Shown in pieces: positions 6,824-15,110 of a DNA stretch of 64,000 bases. The DNA comes from Anaeromassilibacillus sp001305115 (lineage in GTDB: Bacteria > Bacillota > Clostridia > Oscillospirales > Acutalibacteraceae). The stretch is from assembly GCA_042854365.1 (NCBI GenBank), contig AP031437.1, positions 3,100,001-3,164,000 of the forward strand. The letters are read 5' to 3'. Every line of letters begins with the position of its first letter. Position 1 is the first letter of the stretch. A program made the position numbers and the translations under genes. The notes under the pieces are model-generated. The model saw only the letters and a program-made list of their open reading frames with translations, was not told the origin of the DNA and ran no database searches.

Positions 6824-9409
6824 CTACTTTTCTTTGGTCACAAACGGCTCATATGGTTTCTTTTGCAGCCGGTGGTTTCGGCGCATCAGCCAAATAATCC
6901 CTACAACAATTGCCGCCAGAAGAATTCCTCCGCCCACCGTGGGCACTATCCACGGAATTCCACCCCCCGCCATATCCTGCGGTGGAGCAATGGCTGCTGT
7001 CAGTAGGTCGTTGGATGAATAGGAGCGCCGCTGTGTGTCGGTCCATTCGGATGACTGATAGGCCATGAGTACATTTCCTTTGCTATCCATCGCACCCTCT
7101 ATCCCATGCAATGCTGTTCCATGGTTGATATATGTCTGAACAGCGCTACAGGCTCCTGTTTCAGGGCTATAAAATGCACCATTCAGTTGGAATGCGCCCT
7201 CTTCTCCTGCGTGCAACCAATAGAGGAATACCAGTTCCCCGTTGGTCACTGCGTCAAACGAGGAAGTCTTCGCTTCCGGGACCAGAATCCGCTCCTCGCC
7301 CTGCTGTTCACAGGCAATAGAGCCATCCTCTCCGCAGTAAAAGCGTGTCCCTGCGATCTCGATACCATCCGCATCGTCCGGCTGCTCCATCGGAACCATC
7401 ATCTGTAGCGCCGTCCCATCCCCAAAATGCGCATCCGCAATTCCATCTTCCGGCTGTACGTGCCAGGTCCCCTGCTCATAAACAGCCTGATAGCTGCGAT
7501 TTTGCCCTTCTGAGAACAAAAGATCTCCACGGTCGTTTACCAGCCAACCGGCGCAAACCTTTCCATCCACTACGGCTAGGTTGTGCATGCCACAGTACCC
7601 TTCGATTCCTTCTGTAAGGTTTGTCACTTCCTGTACCTGTCCATCCCGAAGCACCGCAGCATAAAGATCCATCGAACGCGCGTATTCGGAGGAATCGACA
7701 GTTCCGGAAAATTCTTGGTCAGCATTCTGCCAAAGCAGGTACACATCGCCGCCGGATACCACTGCCCGCGGGGCGAAGTCCGCGGTTCCGTCATCGTAAA
7801 CCGGTACAGGATCGCTCCACCGCCGGCCATCAAATACCGAATAAACCAGCCGGTAACGGTTTATATCCGCGCGATCAGAAGCATCTTCCAGCCAAAACAG
7901 CACTGCCGGACCCGTATAACCGCCGGATGAAACAGAGCCACTGCCCGTTGGTACGAACACCGGGTCCGCATTATCCCCCGCGTCTTCCACCACTGGAGCG
8001 CCCTCTTCGGTGGGGATCGAGGGTGCCGCGTCCGGATGAAACTGTTGGCTGTCCTCTCCAGCCGTCCCTGTCTCACTCCGCCCTGGGAACCGGTCCACAG
8101 GCTTGGGCATTTCATAGGTATCGCCATCTTCATCAGAAATCACCGGATAGTACTGCCAGTAGTATCCTTCCCAAGTGCGCTCGAATCCCAATAGCTTTAC
8201 CACCGCACGCAGGTTTCCGCCCAACTGCACAAAATCCTGTAGGACATCCTCGCCGTTGGCCAAGTCCGCCCGCATTGTAAAGTTGACGCCGCCGGTCAAC
8301 TCGGCGCCCAGTTTTAATTTTACCTTTCCTATGGTAATCCCCTGTTCAAACTTTTTCCCCAAATAGGCGTAGGCGGACCCCGAGCAGGAGATCGCTGGCA
8401 CTAAGCGCAGGGAACCGTCCTCTTCGTGGGAACTTACCAGCCGAATCTGCGGTGTAAGCTCGCCATCGACGCCCCCAAAGAGAAAACTTAAATCCTGCGA
8501 CAGCTTGATGGAAGCTGTTACATCCGAGCTTACCAGCTCCAACTGGGCTTGGTCCTCGTTCCAACGGGCCACAACCTCCCCCGCAACGGACACGTTTCCC
8601 TGAAACAGCATTTCCGCCAGCCCATTCAGCTTGAACGATCCTTTATAGTCTCCTGTTTGCTTATCCCGCGTAAGCGTCACCTCGTTGGAAAGCAAGTGAT
8701 CGGCCTTAATGGGAAACGGAAGCGATTCCAGCTGCAATTCCGCGTTCAGCAGAACCGGACCATAGGCCTCTGCCACAAAGGTTGGTGGATCTATCGGGAT
8801 GGTAAACACTTCCGGCAAGGGTTCCAGCTCTACAGTCAATGTTTCGGCCAGTTCCCGGATGGTTACAGGAAGCTTCCGGCTTTGATATCCGTCGCAGGAG
8901 ACCAGCACATCCGTGGTCCCATTGAGGTGCATATGCGGGTCGCTTTTCGAGACCTTTCCGGAGTCATCCGTCTGTGCCGGTCCCAGCACCCCTCCCATCA
9001 CAGTCGCGCCCTTCAACGGCGCCCCGGTCGCTTTATCCTTGACAACAACGGTTTGGGTATGTTCGCCGCATCCCGCCATAATGCAGTCGTCGCACAGGCC
9101 GGAGGTATTCCCCAGGGTAGAATTCTCACAGTGCATACAATACGGCTGAGGCGGCGTCCAAAGAATGATACTCCATTTATTCCTGTCCGAAGCCCAGCAG
9201 GCGTAACACCGGCTGTCCTCCGCCCAATCGCCTTCCCGCTCAAACAGGGGCGCCCCACAGGACGAACATTCCCCCACCGGAGGCTGTACATAATAGGATT
9301 CCGGAAGATCGCCTTCTGCGGCCTTGGCAACCGTAACTCCCGCCCCCATCGGTCCCAAAACGGTTAAAAGCATCGTCAAACACAAGAAAATCCCAATTCC
9401 TTTTTTCAT
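6824..9409 (-). CDS. large secreted, membrane-anchored protein with cysteine-pair motifs
   Basis: About 861 residues. I chose the ATG at 9409 (MKKGIGIFLCL), preceded by AAAGGCGG; the frame is open 10 codons further. A signal peptide (to about residue 32) is followed by a 90-residue segment with four Cys-x2-Cys pairs (CSSC, CYAC, CMHC, CDDC), which look like small zinc ribbons. Then comes a carboxypeptidase-regulatory-like beta domain (VVVKDKATGAPLKGATVMGG), long beta-rich stretches, an acidic S/G/P linker near the middle, a probable beta-propeller-like half (repeated YAAVLRDGQVQEV, YLLWQNAD, FLYWLHAG), and a C-terminal transmembrane helix with a basic tail (GGGILLAAIVVGIIWLMRRNHR). I do not recognise the family. 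It is probably an extracellular binding or structural protein anchored at its C-terminus. Confidence 0.75.
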   Translation of the reverse strand: MKKGIGIFLCLTMLLTVLGPMGAGVTVAKAAEGDLPESYYVQPPVGECSSCGAPLFEREGDWAEDSRCYACWASDRNKWSIILWTPPQPYCMHCENSTLGNTSGLCDDCIMAGCGEHTQTVVVKDKATGAPLKGATVMGGVLGPAQTDDSGKVSKSDPHMHLNGTTDVLVSCDGYQSRKLPVTIRELAETLTVELEPLPEVFTIPIDPPTFVAEAYGPVLLNAELQLESLPFPIKADHLLSNEVTLTRDKQTGDYKGSFKLNGLAEMLFQGNVSVAGEVVARWNEDQAQLELVSSDVTASIKLSQDLSFLFGGVDGELTPQIRLVSSHEEDGSLRLVPAISCSGSAYAYLGKKFEQGITIGKVKLKLGAELTGGVNFTMRADLANGEDVLQDFVQLGGNLRAVVKLLGFERTWEGYYWQYYPVISDEDGDTYEMPKPVDRFPGRSETGTAGEDSQQFHPDAAPSIPTEEGAPVVEDAGDNADPVFVPTGSGSVSSGGYTGPAVLFWLEDASDRADINRYRLVYSVFDGRRWSDPVPVYDDGTADFAPRAVVSGGDVYLLWQNADQEFSGTVDSSEYARSMDLYAAVLRDGQVQEVTNLTEGIEGYCGMHNLAVVDGKVCAGWLVNDRGDLLFSEGQNRSYQAVYEQGTWHVQPEDGIADAHFGDGTALQMMVPMEQPDDADGIEIAGTRFYCGEDGSIACEQQGEERILVPEAKTSSFDAVTNGELVFLYWLHAGEEGAFQLNGAFYSPETGACSAVQTYINHGTALHGIEGAMDSKGNVLMAYQSSEWTDTQRRSYSSNDLLTAAIAPPQDMAGGGIPWIVPTVGGGILLAAIVVGIIWLMRRNHRLQKKPYEPFVTKEK

Positions 9410-9488
9410 AAACGCCCGCCTTTCCTCTCCCATTTCCATTTAAGGTTCCAGCCCCATTATACCGGCCGCCCGGCATCAAAACAAGGAA

Positions 9489-9527
9489 CGCCCTCTATTT
9501 CCCATAAAGTTTGGGAAATAGAGGGCG
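9489..9527. repeat. perfect 16-bp inverted repeat
   Basis: CGCCCTCTATTTCCCA and its exact complement are separated by 7 bases. It lies between the start of the gene at 9409 and the terminator of the upstream gene. There is no clean T-tract on either strand (minus-strand exit TTCCTTGTTTTG). It may be a second terminator or an operator for the downstream gene. Confidence 0.6.
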
Positions 9528-9576
9528 CATTCCCTTCTTCATTTCTCTTCGAGGCGCCCTTCGGCCCAATAGACGT

Positions 9577-9611
9577 AAAAAACCCTGGCGGGAATATAAT
9601 TCCCGCCAGGG
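9577..9611 (-). terminator. intrinsic terminator of the SipW-type surface protein gene
   Basis: On the minus strand a perfect 13-bp stem (CCCTGGCGGGAAT/ATTCCCGCCAGGG, 3-base loop) is followed directly by TTTTTT, 30 bases after the stop codon at 9642. Confidence 0.92.
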
Positions 9612-9641
9612 CCTTCCAATCGATTACCAAAATTCTCGAAA

Positions 9642-12614
9642 TTATGCAACTTCCCACGCCAACTTCGGATAAGATCCGCTCTCGCAAACCCATGCATTAT
9701 TTCCTTGAATGCCTGTCAGAGTTCCACTTTGAAGCTGAGCCGCTGTTTTATTAATGCCTTTGTTGCGATTTGAAGTTGTAAAATTGGACTCATAATAGAC
9801 ATTTGTCGCAATCGGATTAGCTCCTGCCGCCGCGTCAATTGCGCCAATGCAACGATGCGCTATCCCATTTGAATTAGACGATACGCTCCCAGTCGATCTG
9901 GAATAGCAATTCTTTACGGTCCCTGCATTATAACCAATGAAACCGCCGACGCCACTATAACCTGCAACATTTTGGCTCGTGTTGTTGTAACAATTTTCGA
10001 TGGTCGCTCCACGCTGATTGCTGCCAACCAGGCCGCCAACATACTGAACAGCTAACTGACTGCTCGTAGCCGTCGATGACGCAGAATTTACACCACCAGT
10101 TGAATAGCACCCTTCAATCGTACCAAAATTAATACCTACTAAACCGCCAACATTAATATATCCTACTGCCTCTACAGAGGAAGAACAATTGCGCACGGTT
10201 CCCTGGTTCTCCCCCGTAATACCGCCTATGCGGCCACTTGTCTGCACGGTAGATCTTCCCAAGCCTTCCACCGTTCCTCCATTCACAACGTGGCAATTCT
10301 CGATCAGTCCCTTGTTGAGACCGGCAACTACACCCACGGTACTGGCGCCAGACGAATATGGGTCCTCAATAACCAAATTTTTTATTTCTCCCTCATTAGC
10401 AGCAAACAAACCAATCCACCCATATTCTGTTCCATAGTCAATCTTTAAATTAGAAATTGTATGTCCGTTCCCATCCAACGAACCGGTAAAAGGAGTATCC
10501 GTTACTCCCAAACCGATTGTCGAGAAATAGCCTCGATTTTCATTGTTCCCTAAATTGATCGAATCTCCCAGTACAAAATGAGAGTTTATACTCCAGCGGA
10601 TATTATCAAACTGAACTGCACTGCTAACAACATAAGGATTTTCAGGAGAACCCTCACCAGACTTGTAAAGCCCCGTCTGCAGCTCAAATACAACTGGATT
10701 TGGCGTCGCCGTCCCTGCTACAGGATCTAATGTAACAGACTGGCTACCACTCTGCCCACTAGCTAACATATAGCGGGACTGTGTCTGGCCAGTTTGACTA
10801 TCATAGTCGTTATCGTACTTTTTGACCCAGCTCAAATCGGCATTAATGGTATAAGAAGTGACGTCCCCTTTAACAGTAAATGGTACTGTTTCTGTGTGTC
10901 GAATGGAATCTCCTTCCTTATATTGAACCGTTACAGAATAATCGTAATCTTTGCTAGGATCACCGCCTTCTGCCTTCTTCACCACAAACGAGACATATGC
11001 TACACGCTTGCCATCCACTGTATTATCTTCGTCTTTAAAATCGTCCAGATATGTGATCTTCACAGAAACCCCTGGCGTTGGAAATTCATAACCTTCCGGA
11101 AGATGATCTTTTACGACAGGCGTATCTGTGGAATAGGTATACTTCTGCCCAATGGTAGCTTCCACCGTATCTGTATAGCTATCCACAATCGCATCGTTCC
11201 CCACTAACGCCTGATCGACATAACGGATCACAACGTTCGCTTCTTCTGAACGCACCTTAAAGATGATTTCTTCCGGTGTTACATTCCCTTCTGCATCTAC
11301 CTGAACAGAAACCGTCTGACCTGCCGGGTCATACGCAAAGCCCGCAGGCGGTGCAGGAATCGTAATCTCTTTTGGTTCATTCCCGTTGTTTCTCGCCACT
11401 CTTCCTTGCGCAGTGTTCCCGGTCACAAGGGTATATTCTCCCGGAGCCGCAAGAGAAATCGTGGCTGTTTTTACTTCACGGTCATCGGTTTCGTCCTCCG
11501 TATCAAACGTCGCTTCATATTTCACCGTGATCTCTACATTTTTCGCCTCTTCCGGCACCACCGTGAAAATAACCTTGCCTGGCGTCGCTTCGCCAGTCTT
11601 TTCATCCACAACTACATCCGTCTTCTGTTCTGCCGCCTCGGGGCTGTACACATAGCCTTCCGGCGCATCATAGTTCACAGCTGCAATGGTAGTATTGCTC
11701 TTTACGGTCTCATTCTGGCTTTGTACCAGGTCACCTTCCGCAGTTCCTTCACGCCACTCGATGGTCACGTTGTCCTCGAAGCGGTCCGGGTCCTCCGGAT
11801 CGGTCGAGCTGGAACCGCCCTCGTCCGGCTTGCCAGCGCCGGTGTCGTCCATCTGGTAAGCATTCAGCACCAGCTTGCCGTGGAAATGCTGGCCCTGATA
11901 GGCGTTGTTCACGGTCTCCGGCAGATAGCCTGCGATCACATAGGTCGCTGTGCCCTGGGCCGGAAGCATCGCCGTCATGTATGTATTGTTCGTCTCTTTC
12001 GCTGTGTTGTCCGACGCTACTTTGTCCGGATTTGCCTTAGCCTCGTCGTACGCTGTGTTCAGGTTGACATCCTCAACCTTTGTCCAGGTTTCGCCCACCA
12101 GCTTGTAAACAAACACTTTCAGGACCGGCGCCAAACGGTTTACACAATCCTGCATCTTTTCGGGGTCCTGTTTGATCGTAATGTTGTTTTCCGTCAGGAT
12201 CGGCTCCCCTGCTTCGCAGCCATCGCCTGCTTCCAAAGATAGCTTTACCTTTGCCGGCAGTGTGCCCTCATTTTTGATAACCATCGGCTTAAAGTATGCC
12301 GGCACCGGCGCATAATCCTCGTCGTCCAGGCCCGTTGTATTATCCTGGGTCACATCGTTGACCCATTTTTCGTTGCCATTGGGTTCCAACTCCTTGTAGA
12401 AGTTGTCGTACAACATCGGGCGCAGGTTCTCAAACGTGAGATCCCCTTTGTCCGTTTCACCCGGCTTTACACTGATGTCCAGCACGCCCGCGGTGAAATT
12501 TGCGTTCACCTTTTCCGTGTCCGTAAACCAGGCCATCGTCATGCCTGCCAGCAGACTCAGCACCAGCAACACGGAAACGCTCGACAAAACGACTCTGCTC
12601 TTTTTTGTCTTCAT
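9642..12614 (-). CDS. giant secreted protein with SipW/TasA-type signal peptide and GLUG repeats
   Basis: 990 residues. The N-terminus (LSLLAGMTMAWFTDTEKVNANFTAGVLDISV) is the classic signal peptide and start of TasA/CalY-like proteins processed by the SipW-type signal peptidase. Residues 30-265 are a TasA-like beta domain; 280-680 hold several MucBP/Ig-like beta modules (VTIEWREGTAEGDLVQSQNETV, VVIRYVDQALVGNDAIVDSY, VTVQYKEGDSIRHTETVPF). Residues 690-990 contain at least five GLUG-type repeats (VGGLVGSNQRGATIENCYN and similar) that would form a beta-helix. No LPXTG or transmembrane anchor is seen. An ATG start follows GGAGG. No SipW peptidase gene lies in the window. Probable surface or biofilm-matrix adhesin. 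Confidence 0.82.
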   Translation of the reverse strand: MKTKKSRVVLSSVSVLLVLSLLAGMTMAWFTDTEKVNANFTAGVLDISVKPGETDKGDLTFENLRPMLYDNFYKELEPNGNEKWVNDVTQDNTTGLDDEDYAPVPAYFKPMVIKNEGTLPAKVKLSLEAGDGCEAGEPILTENNITIKQDPEKMQDCVNRLAPVLKVFVYKLVGETWTKVEDVNLNTAYDEAKANPDKVASDNTAKETNNTYMTAMLPAQGTATYVIAGYLPETVNNAYQGQHFHGKLVLNAYQMDDTGAGKPDEGGSSSTDPEDPDRFEDNVTIEWREGTAEGDLVQSQNETVKSNTTIAAVNYDAPEGYVYSPEAAEQKTDVVVDEKTGEATPGKVIFTVVPEEAKNVEITVKYEATFDTEDETDDREVKTATISLAAPGEYTLVTGNTAQGRVARNNGNEPKEITIPAPPAGFAYDPAGQTVSVQVDAEGNVTPEEIIFKVRSEEANVVIRYVDQALVGNDAIVDSYTDTVEATIGQKYTYSTDTPVVKDHLPEGYEFPTPGVSVKITYLDDFKDEDNTVDGKRVAYVSFVVKKAEGGDPSKDYDYSVTVQYKEGDSIRHTETVPFTVKGDVTSYTINADLSWVKKYDNDYDSQTGQTQSRYMLASGQSGSQSVTLDPVAGTATPNPVVFELQTGLYKSGEGSPENPYVVSSAVQFDNIRWSINSHFVLGDSINLGNNENRGYFSTIGLGVTDTPFTGSLDGNGHTISNLKIDYGTEYGWIGLFAANEGEIKNLVIEDPYSSGASTVGVVAGLNKGLIENCHVVNGGTVEGLGRSTVQTSGRIGGITGENQGTVRNCSSSVEAVGYINVGGLVGINFGTIEGCYSTGGVNSASSTATSSQLAVQYVGGLVGSNQRGATIENCYNNTSQNVAGYSGVGGFIGYNAGTVKNCYSRSTGSVSSNSNGIAHRCIGAIDAAAGANPIATNVYYESNFTTSNRNKGINKTAAQLQSGTLTGIQGNNAWVCESGSYPKLAWEVA

Positions 12615-12673
12615 TGCTTTTCCTCCGTTTCTTTTTCGTACATCCTCAATTAGGCCGCTATTCGGCCCACGAC

Positions 12674-12717
12674 AATAAGGATTCTATTGAAAAATCCTTA
12701 TTTGTTATATTATACCA
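12674..12717 (-). promoter_or_regulatory. extended -10 promoter with a start-site hairpin
   Basis: On the minus strand TGGTATAAT (12709-12717) is an ideal extended -10 element upstream of the gene starting at 12614. The transcript would begin near 12702 with a 10-bp inverted repeat (AATAAGGATT/AATCCTTATT, 12674-12702), so the hairpin would be at the extreme 5' end of the mRNA. Confidence 0.6.
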
Positions 12718-12838
12718 TTTATCTTTTTTCTTTGACTTCTTTTGGGAATTTTACAACACACAACTTGCACATGTCATGTGAAATTTAGGATTGAAATTTG
12801 TGTATATCGCTCCATTATCCCCTCTTATTCTTCCAAAA

Positions 12839-12880
12839 AAGAGGAATCTCTCTGCTAAAATCAGCAGAGGGATTCCTCTT
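12839..12880 (-). terminator. terminator of the rpe-rnf operon
   Basis: On the minus strand an 18-bp stem with one mismatch (AAGAGGAATC-CTCTGCT region) is followed by TTTTTT, 10 bases after the rnfA stop. It closes the operon, so no rnfB follows. Confidence 0.9.
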
Positions 12881-12889
12881 CCTTAGAAA

Positions 12890-13483
12890 CTAACCAAACA
12901 ACCGTCCTCCTGTTATACCGACAAATACCATGGATAGAATTCCAACATAAATCAAAACAGAAGGCAGGCCGCGGAATGCCCTTGGCATATTCTCATTGCG
13001 ATATCGCTCCAACGCTTCGGAAAGAACAAGCGCTGCTAAAAAGAAGGCCACCCCTGTCCCTATGGCAAAGCCCACCGCCTCGTGTGGCTGGAGCGTAAAG
13101 CTGCGCTGCATATAGGGCATTGAAAGCACAATACAGTTGATAGCTGCTGGCGCAAGAACAGCGCCCACCTTATCATAAATCCCTGGGAGAAACGTTTTCA
13201 TCAAAAATGCCGCCAGTATATACGCCAGTGCGGCACAAAATGCATAGATGGCTGGCCGCATAAACAACAATGTGCTATTGGAAAGCAAAACCGGACCCAA
13301 AAAACAAGCAACCAACGCCGAGACCAGTGAGAACCCTCCGACAAACAGGCTGTAAATTCCAATGGTCTTCGGTTTTCGCGCTGCGCGCAGCACGCGGCTA
13401 AAGCCAATGCCACCCGTAAAGATCAAATTTTCCGCTGTAACGGCTAACAGGGCTGTAAAGCCCACCTCCATCCATGTGTTCAT
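12890..13483 (-). CDS. rnfA: RnfA-like membrane subunit, divergent
   Basis: 197-residue integral membrane protein of the RnfA/NqrE family with six predicted helices. The family layout is retained (VTAENLIFTGGIGFSR at the start, APAAINCIVLSMP in the middle, LIYVGILSMVFVGITG at the end). In Rnf complexes RnfA and RnfE each supply two cysteines to a membrane [2Fe-2S] centre. Here the first position is Phe28 instead of Cys, while Cys117 of the INC motif is kept. Its ATG overlaps the rnfE stop. It is the last gene before the terminator, where canonical clostridial operons continue with rnfB. Confidence 0.85.
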   Translation of the reverse strand: MNTWMEVGFTALLAVTAENLIFTGGIGFSRVLRAARKPKTIGIYSLFVGGFSLVSALVACFLGPVLLSNSTLLFMRPAIYAFCAALAYILAAFLMKTFLPGIYDKVGAVLAPAAINCIVLSMPYMQRSFTLQPHEAVGFAIGTGVAFFLAALVLSEALERYRNENMPRAFRGLPSVLIYVGILSMVFVGITGGRLFG

Positions 13484-14103
13484 GCGCGTGGTACCTGCCT
13501 TTCCGTCTTCTTATTTCTCCGGCTGTCCGCCCACTTGGCGAGGGCAGCGGCAAATCCAAGCAACAGAAATCCAAAGAACGGCAGAGCAGTCCCTTTATCC
13601 GCCGCGATATAGGTCCCTACATTGGTGTTCCAAACACTTCCCCTTTGGAGATATTCCCGCAAGCAGGCAAAACCGCACAAAACCACAGAATAGCCGAGCA
13701 TACAGCCAAAGACATCGGCCAGAACCGCTCGCGCCAAGTGAAATGGTGCATAGTCGTTACAACGGGACAGCAACATGGAATTGCATACCGTCAGGCCCGC
13801 ATAGATTCCCAGCGCATTGAGGGAACCTGGAAAAATCTGATTGAGGTACCAAGCCGCTGGAAGATAAGCCCCTGCACTTATCACAAGGACCGCGCCGGGG
13901 CGCAACCAATTGGGCACCAACCCTCCGAGAAAGCAACAGATCAACGCTGTAGGCAATGTAATCAGGAATAGCAGAAGCGATAATTGGACAGCTGCACGTA
14001 GATTATAACCAGCCGCAACAACCGGGTACAACCCCAAAGCTCCGATCAAAACCGGGTTCTTAAAAAACAAACCGTTCGTAAAAATCGTTCGGGTCTCCCG
14101 CAA
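13480..14103 (-). CDS. rnfE: RnfE-like membrane subunit, divergent
   Basis: 207-residue membrane protein of the RnfE/NqrD family. A TTG start at 14103 with AGGAGG six bases upstream gives the family N-terminus (FTNGLFFKNPVLIGALGLYPVV). The canonical LGLCP cysteine is Tyr26, and the second canonical cysteine, in the NC motif, is Ser109; a nearby Cys107 exists. LGIYAGLTVCNSMLLSR and GYSVVLCGFACLREYLQRGS align with the usual second half. It is encoded between rnfD and rnfA; rnfG, which normally separates rnfD and rnfE, is absent. Confidence 0.83.
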   Translation of the reverse strand: MRETRTIFTNGLFFKNPVLIGALGLYPVVAAGYNLRAAVQLSLLLFLITLPTALICCFLGGLVPNWLRPGAVLVISAGAYLPAAWYLNQIFPGSLNALGIYAGLTVCNSMLLSRCNDYAPFHLARAVLADVFGCMLGYSVVLCGFACLREYLQRGSVWNTNVGTYIAADKGTALPFFGFLLLGFAAALAKWADSRRNKKTERQVPRA

Positions 14104-14137
14104 GGTAGACCTCCTGGCAGGACGTATTTGTTCCGTT

Positions 14138-15109
14138 CTAGCTTTCAACGATCTTCCCTCCCCATCCGCGGGCGGCTGTTGCTGCCCGGTCCAGCAGCGG
14201 AGCAACCGCATTTGCCGCCAACACCGCAAAACAGGCGCCTTGTTCGTATGCGCCAAAGTGGCGGAATAGCATCACCAGCGCGCCGCAAAATGCGCCATAA
14301 ACACACCGTGCTACCGGTGTACGCGGTGCGGTGACTGGGTCGGTCACCATAAAGACAGAGCAAAAAAATAGAGAACCGGACATCAACTCATATTTCACGG
14401 AGGTCAACGGGCTGCATGCGATTCTTGGAAAGAGTGCAGCCCCCACAGCCGCTACCAGCAGAAAGAATACAGGGGCTTCCCAGTTGGCGATCCTGCGCAA
14501 TATCAGGAACAGCCCACACGCGCCGATGACCAGCATGGCAGTCGTCCCCATCGGCCCTACAAAGCGGCCCCAGAGCATCTCCAAAGGTACAATATCCGGT
14601 TTCAGCCCTTCTTTTAGCACGCCCGCCGGCGATCGAACCGCAGTATACGTACATTCGCCAAAAGCCGGTAACACCCATCCGGCGGAGGAACTGATATAAG
14701 AAAACATGCGTTCCGGCCAACAGATGGTGACAAACGCCACGCCAGCTGCAGCTGGATTGAAGGGAGTGCACCCTGTTCCGCCAAAGGGTGCGCGCACAAC
14801 CAAAACGGCAAAGAGCGCCGCCAGTGCGGGCATCCAGAACGGTGCGTTCACAGGCATCAGGAGCGCAATAATCAGTCCCGTTACCAGAAGGGATGGGTCC
14901 ATTTGAATACTACAACGGCGCACCAGGCAGACTGCCACTTCCGCAATACAACATAGCGCCACCGTTCCAAAGGAGGTGACCAGGGGTCTCCAGCCATAGT
15001 ACACAGCCGGCAATACCAACAGTGTACACAGAGAGAGCGCTACATTCCACATCATCGAAGAAACGCTTCGTTCTTTTCTTAAACAAGGTGTTTCCTGTAA
15101 AGAAGGCAT
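14138..15109 (-). CDS. rnfD: RnfD-like membrane subunit lacking the flavinylation motif
   Basis: 323 residues, about nine membrane helices, RnfD/NqrB family. I chose the ATG at 15109 (MPSLQETPCL), two bases after rnfC. GGTGCTPFNPAAAG (residues 110-123) matches the family GG-x-G-x-x-x-FNPAA signature. The loop that normally carries the covalently flavinylated threonine (SATP-type motif before a LLKxG-like stretch) reads TAVRSPAGVLKEG at residues 156-168, so the acceptor threonine appears to be missing. The C-terminal VTDPVTAP stretch is retained. Confidence 0.85.
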   Translation of the reverse strand: MPSLQETPCLRKERSVSSMMWNVALSLCTLLVLPAVYYGWRPLVTSFGTVALCCIAEVAVCLVRRCSIQMDPSLLVTGLIIALLMPVNAPFWMPALAALFAVLVVRAPFGGTGCTPFNPAAAGVAFVTICWPERMFSYISSSAGWVLPAFGECTYTAVRSPAGVLKEGLKPDIVPLEMLWGRFVGPMGTTAMLVIGACGLFLILRRIANWEAPVFFLLVAAVGAALFPRIACSPLTSVKYELMSGSLFFCSVFMVTDPVTAPRTPVARCVYGAFCGALVMLFRHFGAYEQGACFAVLAANAVAPLLDRAATAARGWGGKIVES

Positions 15110-15110
15110 T

